From positions 33,905-97,904 of the forward strand of contig JACIWK010000006.1 in NCBI GenBank assembly GCA_014360985.1: a stretch of 64,000 bases of DNA, given 5' to 3'. Shown here piece after piece: positions 45,628-55,829 of the stretch. How positions within the stretch are numbered: the stretch's first letter is position 1; every line of letters begins with the position of its first letter. The notes beneath the pieces were generated by a model. It searched no databases. It saw nothing but the letters and a program-made list of their open reading frames with translations, and was not told where the DNA came from. Origin of the DNA: Candidatus Bipolaricaulota bacterium. GTDB taxonomy: Bacteria; Bipolaricaulota; Bipolaricaulia; Bipolaricaulales; Bipolaricaulaceae. The position numbers and the translations under genes were made by a program.

Positions 45628-47073
45628 ATGGAAGAGCTTGTCCAAGAGGGGTTGAACGCGCTACAGGGGTTGGGTGTGGACTACGGCGAGGTGAGGGCCG
45701 AGCACCACATGACGGAGAGCGTGAGCGTCAAGAACCGCGAAGTGGACTCCCTGTCCCGCCGCGAGTCCTGCGGGATCGGGATCCGGATCCTCCACAAGGG
45801 GGCATGGGGGTTCGCCGCCACGGGCGACACAAGCAGAGCGGCGGTCATACGTGCGGCGGAATCCGCGTTCGCCATCGCGCAGGCGACGGCGTGCGTGCAG
45901 CGGGAGCAGGTGAAGCTCGCCGCCGAGCCGGCCCACCGCGCCACGTTCGCCACCACCTACAGACGCGATCCGCTCGCGGTGCCTCTCCCCGAGAAGCTCG
46001 ACCTCCTGTTCGCGTGCACGGAGCGGATCCTCGCCGTCCACGGGGTGGCGATGGCCAAAGGGTCCATCGCCTCCTGGAGGGTAGACAAGGTCTTCGGCAA
46101 CACTGCGGGAAGCTTGATCCAGCAGTCGCTCACCAGCTGTGGGGCGGGGATCGAGGCCTACGCTGCCGGGGCGGGGGAATTCCAGCGCCGGTCCTACCCC
46201 TGCTCGTTCGGAGGCGACTACGCCAGCGCAGGCTACGAGTTCATCGAGGGGCTCGACCTCCTCGGCCACGCCCGCCGGGTCGGGGAGGAAGCGGTCGCCC
46301 TCCTTTCCGCCCCCGTGTGCCCGACAGGCGTGTACGACATCATCCTCGAGGGGTCCCAGCTCGCGCTCCAGGTGCACGAATCGGTGGGTCACCCCACGGA
46401 ACTCGATCGGGTGCTGGGGACGGAGCTCTCGTACGCAGGAGGGAGCTTCCTTTCCTTGGACAAGCGAGGGACCTTCCGTTACGGGTCGAACCTCGTGAAC
46501 ATCGTGGCCGACGCGACGGTCCCCGGGGCACTCGGGTCGTTCGGATACGACGATGAGGGCGTCCCCGCCCAACGGGTGGACCTCGTGAAGGAAGGCCTGT
46601 TCGTGGGGTACCTCACCTCCCGGGAGACGGCCCCCAAGATTGGGGCCCGCCGCAGCGGCGGGGCAGCGCGGGCCGCGAGCTGGGCGAGGATTCCGCTGAT
46701 CCGGATGACGAACATCAACCTCCTCCCCGGCGAGGGAACGCTCGACGATCTCATCCGCGACACGCGACACGGGATCTACTTTGAGACGAACCGGTCGTGG
46801 TCGATCGATGATCGGCGGGTGAACTTCCAGTTCGGGACGGAGATCGCCTGGGAGATCGTGGACGGGCGAAGGACCCGCATCTTGAAGAACCCCCTCTACA
46901 CCGGGATCACACCCCAGTTCTGGGCTTCGTGCGTGGCGATCGCGGGGCCGGAGGAGTGGCACATGTGGGGCATCCCCAACTGCGGGAAGGGGGAACCGGG
47001 ACAGGTGATGCAGGTCGGGCATGGGACGTCGCCCGCGAAGTTCGCGCGGGTCCAGGTGCGGGGGGCGGGATGA
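45628..47073 (+). CDS. tldD: TldD/PmbA-family metalloprotease
   Basis: LALQVHESVGHPTELDRVLGTE (HExxxH), GNNLVNI-like, TSRETAPKIG. Confidence 0.9.
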   Translation: MEELVQEGLNALQGLGVDYGEVRAEHHMTESVSVKNREVDSLSRRESCGIGIRILHKGAWGFAATGDTSRAAVIRAAESAFAIAQATACVQREQVKLAAEPAHRATFATTYRRDPLAVPLPEKLDLLFACTERILAVHGVAMAKGSIASWRVDKVFGNTAGSLIQQSLTSCGAGIEAYAAGAGEFQRRSYPCSFGGDYASAGYEFIEGLDLLGHARRVGEEAVALLSAPVCPTGVYDIILEGSQLALQVHESVGHPTELDRVLGTELSYAGGSFLSLDKRGTFRYGSNLVNIVADATVPGALGSFGYDDEGVPAQRVDLVKEGLFVGYLTSRETAPKIGARRSGGAARAASWARIPLIRMTNINLLPGEGTLDDLIRDTRHGIYFETNRSWSIDDRRVNFQFGTEIAWEIVDGRRTRILKNPLYTGITPQFWASCVAIAGPEEWHMWGIPNCGKGEPGQVMQVGHGTSPAKFARVQVRGAG

Positions 47074-47366
47074 TCGTCTGTGAGTTCTCCATCGTGCCAA
47101 TCGGCAGCGGGGAGTCGCTGTCGAGCCACGTGGCCCGCTGCGAGCGGATCGTGCGTGAAAGTGGCCTTCCCCACCGGCTCACCGCGATGGGGACGATCGT
47201 CGAAGGGGAGTGGGACGAGGTGTTGGCCGTGATCAGGGCTTGCCACATGGCGGTGCGGGCCGACGTGCGCCGCGTGTCGACCCTGATCCGCATCGACGAC
47301 CGGGAGGGCCCGCCAGGCCGCCTGGAACAGAAGGTGCGTTCGGTGGAGGAGAAGCTACGGACCTAG
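47070..47366 (+). CDS. MTH1187-family thiamine-binding protein (DUF77)
   Basis: MIVCEFSIVPIGSGESLSSHVARCERIVRESGLPHRLTAMGTIVEGEWDEVLAVIRACH. Confidence 0.92.
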   Translation: MIVCEFSIVPIGSGESLSSHVARCERIVRESGLPHRLTAMGTIVEGEWDEVLAVIRACHMAVRADVRRVSTLIRIDDREGPPGRLEQKVRSVEEKLRT

Positions 47367-48181
47367 ATGAGTCCAAGGATGTAGTGCATGTAGAAGAAGT
47401 ACACCGGTGCCGAGGCGAGCAGGCCATCCACCCGGTCGAGCATCCCCCCGTGGCCGGGGAAGAGGCGCCCCGTGTCCTTCACCCCCGCGGCCCGCTTGAC
47501 GAGGGACTCGAACAGGTCCCCCAGCTGGCAGAACGCCCCCATGAGCGCACCGAGGGGAACGATGTAGGGCAACCAGCGGGGGAGATCGCTCCAGAACTCG
47601 GGAAGGAACAGGGTCGCGAGCGTTGCGAGCGCGACTCCCCCTGCCACGCCCTCCCACGTCTTGGCGAGCGAGATCCGGGGGAGGAGCTGGTGCCGGCCGA
47701 GCGCGCTCCCCACGAAGTAAGCCCCCGAGTCGTACCCCCATACGATGAGGAGGAAGTGGACAACGTAAGCGAAGCCCGCCTTGTGCAGGAGATACACGAA
47801 GCCGATCGTGACCGGGAGGTACAGGAATCCGAAGATCCCCGCGAGCGACGCGAAGAACCCTTCCCGCGCCCCGCGCCGAGAGAAGCTGTAGAAGATGATC
47901 ACGTACACGACCCCTCCCGCCAGCACGAACGCGTACTGCCCCTCCCACGGGATGAGGAGCATGAGGTAGGCGGGGATCGCGAACATGAAGAGCTCCCTCG
48001 GCAGCGGGATCCCGAGGTTCGCCACGAGATGGAGGTACTCCCAGCCCGCCTTCATCGTCACACCGGCCAGGAACAAACCTACTCCCCAATCCGCCCCGTA
48101 CCGATCGCAAGCCCAGAACACGACGAGGACCAGGGGGATGGCGACGGCGGCGGTGAGAAGGCGCTTGACGAGCGGGTTCAC
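47363..48181 (-). CDS. cdsA: Phosphatidate cytidylyltransferase
   Basis: C-terminal VPLGALMGAFCQLGDLFESLVKRAAGVKDTGRLFPGHGGMLDRVDGLLASAPVYF. Confidence 0.95.
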   Translation of the reverse strand: MNPLVKRLLTAAVAIPLVLVVFWACDRYGADWGVGLFLAGVTMKAGWEYLHLVANLGIPLPRELFMFAIPAYLMLLIPWEGQYAFVLAGGVVYVIIFYSFSRRGAREGFFASLAGIFGFLYLPVTIGFVYLLHKAGFAYVVHFLLIVWGYDSGAYFVGSALGRHQLLPRISLAKTWEGVAGGVALATLATLFLPEFWSDLPRWLPYIVPLGALMGAFCQLGDLFESLVKRAAGVKDTGRLFPGHGGMLDRVDGLLASAPVYFFYMHYILGLI

Positions 48182-48921
48182 GGGGTCACCCGCCCAAAGC
48201 GCCTGCGGCGACCCTGGAAATCCTGGATCGCCGCGAGGAGCGCATCTTCATCGAAATCAGGCCAGAGAATCGATGTGAAGTAGAACTCGGAGTAGGCCGC
48301 CTCCCAGAGGTAGAAGTTGGAGATTCGTTTCTCTTCCCCCGTGCGCACGATGAGGTCCGGCTCAGGGAGCCCCGCTGTCGGCAGGAGGCGCGCGAACGCG
48401 CCCTCATCCAGCTCCTCGGGCTTCAGAGCATCGCTCCGGGCGAGGGCCATCGCTCGCCGCGCCCCCTCGACGATGCTCCACCGCCCCCCGAAGTTGATCC
48501 CCACCGCTAGATCGAGAACATCCCCTCTCCGTGAGCGTGCCTCGATCTCGGCGATCGTCCGTTGCAGGGAGGGAGGCAAGGCCTCCACCGCCCCCAGCAC
48601 CCGCAGACGGATCCCCCCTTCCACGAACTCGTCCCCCCGCTCGCGGATGAACCGCGCGAGGAGATCGAGCAAGTAGTCCACCTCCTCCTGCGGGCGGTTC
48701 CAGTTTTCGGTGGAAAAGGCGAACAGGCTCAAATATGGGACCAGTCGTTCCTCGGCCACGAAGCGGATCAGACGCTCGGCGGCCTGCATCCCCTGCCGGT
48801 GGCCCTCCACCCGCGGGAGCCCGCGCCGCTCGGCCCAGCGACCGTTCCCGTCCATGATCAGGGCCACGTGGTGTGGCAACCTCTGCGTCCGCACCGCCGC
48901 CAGAAGCTCACCCCGCGTCAC
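48178..48921 (-). CDS. uppS: Isoprenyl (undecaprenyl) diphosphate synthase
   Basis: HVALIMDGNGRWAERRGLPRVEGHRQG; FAFSTENWNRPQEEV; PDLIVRTGEEKRISNFYLWE. Confidence 0.95.
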   Translation of the reverse strand: MTRGELLAAVRTQRLPHHVALIMDGNGRWAERRGLPRVEGHRQGMQAAERLIRFVAEERLVPYLSLFAFSTENWNRPQEEVDYLLDLLARFIRERGDEFVEGGIRLRVLGAVEALPPSLQRTIAEIEARSRRGDVLDLAVGINFGGRWSIVEGARRAMALARSDALKPEELDEGAFARLLPTAGLPEPDLIVRTGEEKRISNFYLWEAAYSEFYFTSILWPDFDEDALLAAIQDFQGRRRRFGRVTP

Positions 48922-48980
48922 GGAACCCCCACCCTCATCGCCCCCATCTTCTCCGCAGACTTCCGTCGTGCCAAATCGCG

Positions 48981-51608
48981 TTAACTGGCAAGGCAGCGTT
49001 CGAGGCGTGCGCAACGGGCGCGGAGGGCCCGGGCTTCCTCCTCCGCTTTCGCCACGACCTCGGGGGCCGCCTTCTGCCGGAACTGGGGGGTGTTGAGCCT
49101 TCCCTCCAGTCTCGCGAGCTCGGTCGTGGCCCGGGCCAGGTCGCGACGAATCCGCTCCCGGACCACCTCCCAATCCACAATACCCCCTACGGGGAGGAAG
49201 AACGCGACCTCGCCCGCCACGCCACGGGCGGCGCCCATGGGCAGGCGCGCCCCGGGCTCGTGGCGGACCCGGGCCGCCCGGGCCAAGCGCTGGATGGCTG
49301 AGGCGAACACCGTGGCCAAGCCCGCGCTCCCCTCCCCTGAGACAAGCACGAGCTCCACCTCCGCCCCCGCGGGGACCCCGACCTCGGCCCGTACCGCCCG
49401 CACCTCACGGATGAGGTCCATCACCTGGTTCAGCTGCCCCTCGGCCTCGGGATCCCGCCACTCCGGGCGGGGCTGCGGGTAGTCGGCCCGGGCAAGCGCC
49501 CCTTCCCGCCCCATGTGCCCCCAGATCTCCTCGGTGAGGAACGGCATCACCGGGTGGAGGAGGCGGACCACGATGTCCAGAGCCTCGCGTAGGACGAGTT
49601 GGCACGTGACCCGGGCCTCAGGGTCGTCGCCCTGCAGGCGCAGTTTGGCAAGCTCCAGGTACCAGTCGCACATCTCGTGCCACGTGAAGTGGTACAGGGC
49701 GTCGCTCGCGAGGTGGAAGTTGTAGCGATCGAACTCCGTGCGGACCTTCTCCACGAGCCAGCTCAGCCGGGACCGGATCCAGCGGTCCTCGGGGGCGAGC
49801 GGGCGCCCGTCGAGCGCTGCCGTCGGCCCAACGTCCTCCGTGTTCGTGAGGATGAACCGCGCCATGTTCCACAGCTTGTTCTGGAAGTTGCGCGCCTCAT
49901 CCAGCTGGCGCAGGGAGACCCGCATCTCCCGGCCCTTGGTCGAGCTTCCGGCCATCGTGAACCGCAGCGCGTCCATGCCGTGGCTCTCCTTGACCTCGAG
50001 GGCGTCGATCATGTTCCCCCGGGACCGGCTCATTTTCTGCCCATGCTCGTCGACGATGAACGGGGTGATGAGGACCTCGCGGAACGGGACCTCGCCCATG
50101 AAGTGGAGGCCCATCATCACCATCCGTGCCACCCAGAAGAACAGGATGTCGAACGCCGTCACGAGGACCGACGTCGGGTAGAACGTCCGGAGCTCGACCG
50201 TCTCCTCGGGCCATCCCATGACCGAGAACGGCCACAGGGCCGAGGAGAACCAGGTATCGAGCACGTCCTCGTCCTGACGGAGGGGCACGTCGTGGCCGTA
50301 GTGCCTCGCCGCCAGCTTGCGCGCTTCGGCCTCGTCCCGGGCGATGAACGTCTCCCCGTCCGGGCCGTACCAAGCGGGGATGCGGTGCCCCCACCACAGC
50401 TGGCGGGAGACGCACCAGTCGCGGATCCCCTCGAGCCAGTCGAAGTACACCTTGGCCCACCGCTCGGGGACGAACTGGATCCTCCCCTCGCGCACGGCCG
50501 CGATCGCTGGTTCCGCAAGGGGCTTCATGTGGACGAACCACTGGGTGGAGATCCTCGGCTCGACCCGCGTCCGGCAGCGTTGGCAGTGCCCGACGGCGTG
50601 GCGGTACGGGACCACCTTCTCCAGAAGCCCCCCCGCCTTGAGGCGCGCGACGACCTCCTCCCGGGCCGCGAATCGGTCCAATCCGGCGAACGGGCCCCCG
50701 TGGGCATTGATCGTCCCATCGGGGTTGAGGATGTCGATCGCGGGAAGCCCATAGCGCTTGCCGATCTCCCGATCCACGGGATCATGCCCGGGCGTGATCT
50801 TGAGGACGCCGGTGCCGAACTCCGGGTCCACCTCCTCGGCCCCCACGATGGGGAGCCGCCGGTCGAGGAGGGGGAGGATCGCCGTCCTCCCCACGAGGTG
50901 CCGGTGCCGCTCGTCGCGGGGGTTCACGGCGACGCCCGTGTCCCCGAGCATCGTCTCCGGCCGCGTCGTGGCCACGGTGACGTGCCCGCCCCCGTCCAGC
51001 GGGTAGCGCACGAAGTAGAGGTGCCCGTCGACCTCCTCGTGCTCGACCTCGATGTCCGACAGCGCCGTCCCACAGCGGGGACACCAGTGGATCATGTAAT
51101 CCCCGCGGTAGATGAGACCATCGCGGTGGAGGCGGACGAAGGCGAGGGTCACCGCCCGCGACAGGCCCGGATCGAGGGTGAACCGCTGGCGCGACCAGTC
51201 ACACGAGCAGCCCAGGACCTGCAGCTGGTCGATGATTTCGTTCCCATAACGCTCTTTCCACTCCCAGACCCGACGCACGAAACCCTCCCGTCCCAGGTCC
51301 TGGCGGGTGATCCCTTCCTTGGCGAGGGCCTTCTCGACCACGTTCTGGGTGGCGATCCCGGCGTGGTCCGTTCCCGGGAACCAGCACGCCTCGAACCCCG
51401 CCATCCGCTTGTAGCGGATGAGGAGGTCCTGGAGGGTGTAGACGAGGTTGTGCCCGAGATGAAGCCGCCCCGTGATGTTGGGAGGGGGGATGACGATGGA
51501 GAACGGGGGCTTGCCGCTCCGGGGGTCACAGCGCCACAGGTCCCGTTCCTCCCAGAACGCGAGGATGCGCGGCTCGACTTCGGTCGGATCGTAGCGAGGG
51601 GGAAGCAT
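48981..51608 (-). CDS. valS: Valyl-tRNA synthetase
   Basis: PPPNITGRLHLGHNLVYTLQD; ISTQWFVHMKPLA; KMSRSRGNMIDALEV. Confidence 0.97.
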   Translation of the reverse strand: MLPPRYDPTEVEPRILAFWEERDLWRCDPRSGKPPFSIVIPPPNITGRLHLGHNLVYTLQDLLIRYKRMAGFEACWFPGTDHAGIATQNVVEKALAKEGITRQDLGREGFVRRVWEWKERYGNEIIDQLQVLGCSCDWSRQRFTLDPGLSRAVTLAFVRLHRDGLIYRGDYMIHWCPRCGTALSDIEVEHEEVDGHLYFVRYPLDGGGHVTVATTRPETMLGDTGVAVNPRDERHRHLVGRTAILPLLDRRLPIVGAEEVDPEFGTGVLKITPGHDPVDREIGKRYGLPAIDILNPDGTINAHGGPFAGLDRFAAREEVVARLKAGGLLEKVVPYRHAVGHCQRCRTRVEPRISTQWFVHMKPLAEPAIAAVREGRIQFVPERWAKVYFDWLEGIRDWCVSRQLWWGHRIPAWYGPDGETFIARDEAEARKLAARHYGHDVPLRQDEDVLDTWFSSALWPFSVMGWPEETVELRTFYPTSVLVTAFDILFFWVARMVMMGLHFMGEVPFREVLITPFIVDEHGQKMSRSRGNMIDALEVKESHGMDALRFTMAGSSTKGREMRVSLRQLDEARNFQNKLWNMARFILTNTEDVGPTAALDGRPLAPEDRWIRSRLSWLVEKVRTEFDRYNFHLASDALYHFTWHEMCDWYLELAKLRLQGDDPEARVTCQLVLREALDIVVRLLHPVMPFLTEEIWGHMGREGALARADYPQPRPEWRDPEAEGQLNQVMDLIREVRAVRAEVGVPAGAEVELVLVSGEGSAGLATVFASAIQRLARAARVRHEPGARLPMGAARGVAGEVAFFLPVGGIVDWEVVRERIRRDLARATTELARLEGRLNTPQFRQKAAPEVVAKAEEEARALRARCARLERCLAS

Positions 51609-51609
51609 C

Positions 51610-52059
51610 CTACCCTCCGAGCCAGGCTGCATCGGCCATGGAGTAGCTCAGGATCTCCTCGGGGGGGAAGAAGAGGGGGATCTCCCGCGCCGCCGAGGTC
51701 GGGGAATCCGAGCCGTGGACGAGGTTCATCCCCACCGAGAGCCCGAAGTCACCGCGGATCGTGCCTGGATCGGCCTCGAACGGGTTCGTCTTCCCCATCA
51801 GCCGACGCACGGCCTCGACCGCGCCCGGCCCCTCGACGACGAGGGCGACCACCGGGGCCGAGGTGATGAACGACACGAGCTCCTCATAGAACGGTTTCCC
51901 GACGTGTTCGGCGTAGTGGCGCTCCGCGAGGTCCCGGGGTACATGCATGAGCTTCATCGCCACGATGCTGAGGCCCTTCGCCTCCAGCCGAGCGATGATC
52001 CGGCCCACGAGCCGCCGTTGCAGGGCATCCGGTTTCAAGAGCACGAGCGTCCGTTCCAT
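51610..52059 (-). CDS. ndk: Nucleoside diphosphate kinase
   Basis: [49 protein letters not shown]. Confidence 0.97.
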   Translation of the reverse strand: MERTLVLLKPDALQRRLVGRIIARLEAKGLSIVAMKLMHVPRDLAERHYAEHVGKPFYEELVSFITSAPVVALVVEGPGAVEAVRRLMGKTNPFEADPGTIRGDFGLSVGMNLVHGSDSPTSAAREIPLFFPPEEILSYSMADAAWLGG

Positions 52060-52179
52060 CGTCCCTCCTCGCGGTGTCGTACCGACAACGCCCCGAGTGT
52101 ACCCCACAGCCGCCGCCTGCCGCAGCTGGGAACGGTCCCCTCTGGTCAGAGGGGGACGAACGGAGTACCCTACCGTGCG

Positions 52180-53370
52180 ATGGCACGAGCGGGGCGGCGC
52201 GGAGCGAAAAGGCTGATCACCGCTGAGTCCGTGACCGAGGGGCACCCGGACAAGCTGGCGGATCGGATCTCGGATGCGGTCCTCGACGCCGTGCTCGCCC
52301 AGGACCCCCTGGGCCGCGTGGCGTGCGAGACGCTCGTGACCGAGGGCCTCATCATCGTGGGGGGGGAAATCGCGACCTCCGCCCACCTCGCTCCGGGGGA
52401 GATCGCGCGGCGCGTGATCCGCGATGCGGGGTACGTCAAGCCCGAGTACGGGTTGTCGTTCGATGCCTGCGCCGTGGCAACCCTCATCCGCCAGCAGTCG
52501 CCGGACATTGCCCAGGCCGTGCGGCGGGATGCGGCCGGTGACCCCTACGACCGGATCGGGGCCGGGGACCAGGGGATCATGTTCGGGTACGCCACGAGCG
52601 AGACCCCGGAGCGGATGCCGCTCCCGATCACGCTCGCCCACAAGCTGGCCCGACGGCTGGCCGAGGTCCGCAAGGACGGTTCCCTCCTTTACTTGCGTCC
52701 CGACGGCAAGACCCAGGTCACCGTCGAGTACGAGGGAGCCCGCCCCCTCCGCGTGCACACGGTGCTCATCGCTGCCCAGCACGCCCCGGACGTGGGGCTG
52801 GAGGCGCTGCGGGAGGATCTACGGCGGCTCGTCGTGGAACCGGTGCTCGACGGCTGGCTCGACGAGGAGTCCCAGGTCCACGTGAACACATCCGAACGGT
52901 TCGTGGTCGGGGGGCCGGCCTCGGACACGGGGATGACGGGGCGGAAGATCATCGTTGACACGTACGGCGGGTACGGGTCCCACGGCGGGGGGGCGTTCTC
53001 CGGCAAGGACCCGACGAAGGTCGATCGCTCCGGCTCCTACATGGCCCGCTACGCGGCGGTGAACGTGGTGGCCGCGGGCCTGGCCGAGGCGTGCGAGGTC
53101 CAAGTGGCATATGCGATCGGGCGGGCGTGGCCGCTGGCCCTCAACGTGACCCCCCTCGGGACGTGCACCGTATCCCGGGAGGCGCTGGCGAAAGCAGTGA
53201 ACGAGGTGTTCGACTTCCGGCCGGCGGCGATCATCGATGCCCTCGATCTCCGCCGTCCGATCTACGAGCCGCTCGCGTGCTACGGCCACTTCGGCCGGCT
53301 CGACCTCTCCCTGACCTGGGAGGAGCCAGACCGGGTGGAGGCCCTCCGCACCGCCGCTCGCCGCAGCTAG
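52180..53370 (+). CDS. metK: S-adenosylmethionine synthase
   Basis: [52 protein letters not shown]. Confidence 0.97.
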   Translation: MARAGRRGAKRLITAESVTEGHPDKLADRISDAVLDAVLAQDPLGRVACETLVTEGLIIVGGEIATSAHLAPGEIARRVIRDAGYVKPEYGLSFDACAVATLIRQQSPDIAQAVRRDAAGDPYDRIGAGDQGIMFGYATSETPERMPLPITLAHKLARRLAEVRKDGSLLYLRPDGKTQVTVEYEGARPLRVHTVLIAAQHAPDVGLEALREDLRRLVVEPVLDGWLDEESQVHVNTSERFVVGGPASDTGMTGRKIIVDTYGGYGSHGGGAFSGKDPTKVDRSGSYMARYAAVNVVAAGLAEACEVQVAYAIGRAWPLALNVTPLGTCTVSREALAKAVNEVFDFRPAAIIDALDLRRPIYEPLACYGHFGRLDLSLTWEEPDRVEALRTAARRS

Positions 53371-53466
53371 CCTGGGTCGTGTGCCCTGGACTCCGCATCC
53401 TGCGGGCCCCCGCCCCGGCGGCTGTCGGCCCCGCGCCGCACGACATCGAGTGGCTATACTGAGGCC

Positions 53467-54696
53467 ATGCGGGTCATCGCCGACCTCCACCTCCACTCCC
53501 GCCACTCGCGGGCGACGAGCTCGGACATGGACCTCCCCGGGCTCGCTCAGTGGGCCAAGCGAAAGGGGATCGACCTTCTCGGCACGGGCGACTTCACCCA
53601 TCCCGAGTGGTACCACCACCTCACGCGACACCTCCTCCCCGTGGGGGAGGGTCTCTACGCCTACGACGGCGTCCGGTTCCTGTTCACGGCCGAAATCGCC
53701 GCGATCTGGTCCCACGACGGACGGGTACGACGGGTGCACTTCCTGATCCTCGCCCCCAACGCAGAGAGCGCGGCCCGCATCAACGGCGAGCTGGCGCGGA
53801 TCGGGAACCTCGTTGCGGACGGGCGGCCGATGCTCGGCGTGAGCGGGGAGTGCCTCGTGGAGTCCGTGCTGGGGGCATGCCCCGAGGCCGCCCTGATCCC
53901 CGCCCACGCCTGGACCCCCTGGTACTCGATCTTCGGGGCTCAGTCCGGGTTCGACTCCCTGGATGAGGCGTTGGGACCGGCCGCAAGGCATGTGTTCGCG
54001 ATCGAGACGGGTCTCTCCTCCGATCCCCCCATGAACTGGCGGGTCTCGGCGCTCGATCGCGTGGCGCTCGTCTCATTCTCCGATGCTCATTCCCCGCCCC
54101 GCCTCGGGCGGGAGGCGACCGCGTTCGACCTCCCCGAGATCTCCTACCGCTCCCTCCTCTCCGCGATCCGTGATCGGGACCGGGAGAGGTTCCTGTTCAC
54201 GATCGAGTTCTTCCCGGAGGAGGGGAAGTACCATTTCGATGGCCACCGGGCGTGCGGGGTCTCGCTTGCGCCCGCGGAGACGCGGACCCACCACGGCCGC
54301 TGCCCCGTGTGCGGCCGCCCCGTCACAGTGGGCGTCCTCCATCGGGTGGAGGAGCTCGCCGACCGGCCGCTGGGGCACCGCCCGCCGACGGCGATTCCCT
54401 ACTGTTCCCTTGTCCCCCTCGCGGAGATCCTCGCTCAGGCCCTCGACCAGGGTGTGAACACGAAAGGGGTGGAAGCGGAGTACGATCGCCTGGTACACAG
54501 GTTCGGGAGCGAGTTCAGGATCCTCCTCGACCTGCCGGAGGAGGAGCTGAGGCGAGGCGTTCCGCCACGGGTGGCGGAGGCGATCGCCAAGGTCCGGGCC
54601 GGGGAGCTAGAGATCGAGCCTGGCTACGATGGCCAGTACGGCACGATCCACATCCCGTTCCCCACGGAGGGGCAGGAGCTCCCCTTGTTCGCCTGA
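53467..54696 (+). CDS. PHP-domain protein, endonuclease Q family
   Basis: MRVIADLHLHSRHSRATSSDMDLPGLAQWAKRKGIDLLGTGDFTHPEWYHHL; CPVCGRPVTVGVLHRVEELADR zinc site. Confidence 0.88.
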   Translation: MRVIADLHLHSRHSRATSSDMDLPGLAQWAKRKGIDLLGTGDFTHPEWYHHLTRHLLPVGEGLYAYDGVRFLFTAEIAAIWSHDGRVRRVHFLILAPNAESAARINGELARIGNLVADGRPMLGVSGECLVESVLGACPEAALIPAHAWTPWYSIFGAQSGFDSLDEALGPAARHVFAIETGLSSDPPMNWRVSALDRVALVSFSDAHSPPRLGREATAFDLPEISYRSLLSAIRDRDRERFLFTIEFFPEEGKYHFDGHRACGVSLAPAETRTHHGRCPVCGRPVTVGVLHRVEELADRPLGHRPPTAIPYCSLVPLAEILAQALDQGVNTKGVEAEYDRLVHRFGSEFRILLDLPEEELRRGVPPRVAEAIAKVRAGELEIEPGYDGQYGTIHIPFPTEGQELPLFA

Positions 54697-54697
54697 C

Positions 54698-55825
54698 ATG
54701 AAGCCGCTTCGGGGGATGCGGGTTCTCGACCTGTCCCGGATCCTCGCCGGGCCCCTCGCCGCGATGTGGATGGCCGACCTGGGGGCAGAGGTGATCAAGG
54801 TCGAGCGTCCGGGGAGCGGCGACGAGACGCGGCGGTGGGGACCGCCGTTCGTGGGCGGGGAATCGGCGTACTTCCTCGCTGTGAACCGGGGGAAACGGGG
54901 GATCACCCTCGATTTCGCCACCGACCGCGAGGCCCTGCGGAAGCTGATCCAGAGGAGCGACGTGCTCGTCCACAACTTCCTCCCCGAGACAGCGGCCAAG
55001 CTTGGCCTCGGCTGTTCGGATCTACGGGAGCTGAACCCGCGCCTTGTGTACACAGCCGTGGCTGGATTCCCGCCAGGCCCGTACCGGGACGAGCCGGGGT
55101 TCGACGCCCTCATCCAAGCGCTGGGGGGACTGATGGCGATCACCGGCGAAGGGGATCGTCCGGTAAAGGTCGGGGTGGCGATCGTCGATGTCCTCGCCGC
55201 ATGGGCCGCCCTCGCCGGAACGCTGGGCGCCCTCCTCGCGCGGGAACGCACGGGGAAAGGGAGCGAGGTGGAAGCCACCCTCGCCGAGTGCTCTGCCTCG
55301 GCGCTGGCCAACGTCGCCCAGGCGTTCCTCCTCACGGGTCAGGAGCCCTCGCGGCTGGGTACCGCGCACCCCCACATCGTCCCCTACCAAGCGTTCCCCA
55401 CACAGAGGGGCCTGATCATGGTCGCGGTGGGGACCGACGCCCAGTTCCAGACCCTGTGCCACGCCCTGGGCCGACCAGAGATCGCCTCCGACCCCCGGTT
55501 CGCCACGAACCCCGACCGGGTGCGGAACCGAGAGGTTCTGGTCGAGATCCTGACCGAGGTGTTCCGTGGGCGAGGGGGAGAGGAGTGGGTTGGGGAACTG
55601 AAGGAGGCGGGGATCCCCGCGGGCCGGGTGAACACGCTTTCCGACCTGTTCGGCGATCCTGGGCTCGTGGGGCGGCTCCTCGTCGAGGTGGACCACCCCA
55701 CGGTGGGGAGGTACACGAGCGTCGGCTGCCCGATGTCCGCCGCCTGGCCGCCGAGCCCCCTCCCCCCGCCGCGGCTGGGGGAGCACACGGCCGAGGTGCT
55801 CCGCGGGCTGGGGATCCGCTCCTGA
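54698..55825 (+). CDS. CaiB/BaiF family (class III) CoA-transferase
   Basis: MKPLRGMRVLDLSRILAGPLAAMWMADLGAEVIKVERPGSGDETR. Confidence 0.95.
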   Translation: MKPLRGMRVLDLSRILAGPLAAMWMADLGAEVIKVERPGSGDETRRWGPPFVGGESAYFLAVNRGKRGITLDFATDREALRKLIQRSDVLVHNFLPETAAKLGLGCSDLRELNPRLVYTAVAGFPPGPYRDEPGFDALIQALGGLMAITGEGDRPVKVGVAIVDVLAAWAALAGTLGALLARERTGKGSEVEATLAECSASALANVAQAFLLTGQEPSRLGTAHPHIVPYQAFPTQRGLIMVAVGTDAQFQTLCHALGRPEIASDPRFATNPDRVRNREVLVEILTEVFRGRGGEEWVGELKEAGIPAGRVNTLSDLFGDPGLVGRLLVEVDHPTVGRYTSVGCPMSAAWPPSPLPPPRLGEHTAEVLRGLGIRS

Positions 55826-55829
55826 GGCG

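Noticed and set aside
49599-51866. 755-aa plus-strand ORF opposite valS
   Set aside because: Antisense frame of valS with Arg/His/Pro-rich composition
52060-52179. Possible SAM riboswitch before metK
   Set aside because: Only a simple GTCCCCTCT/AGAGGGGGAC hairpin is visible; no recognisable SAM-I core
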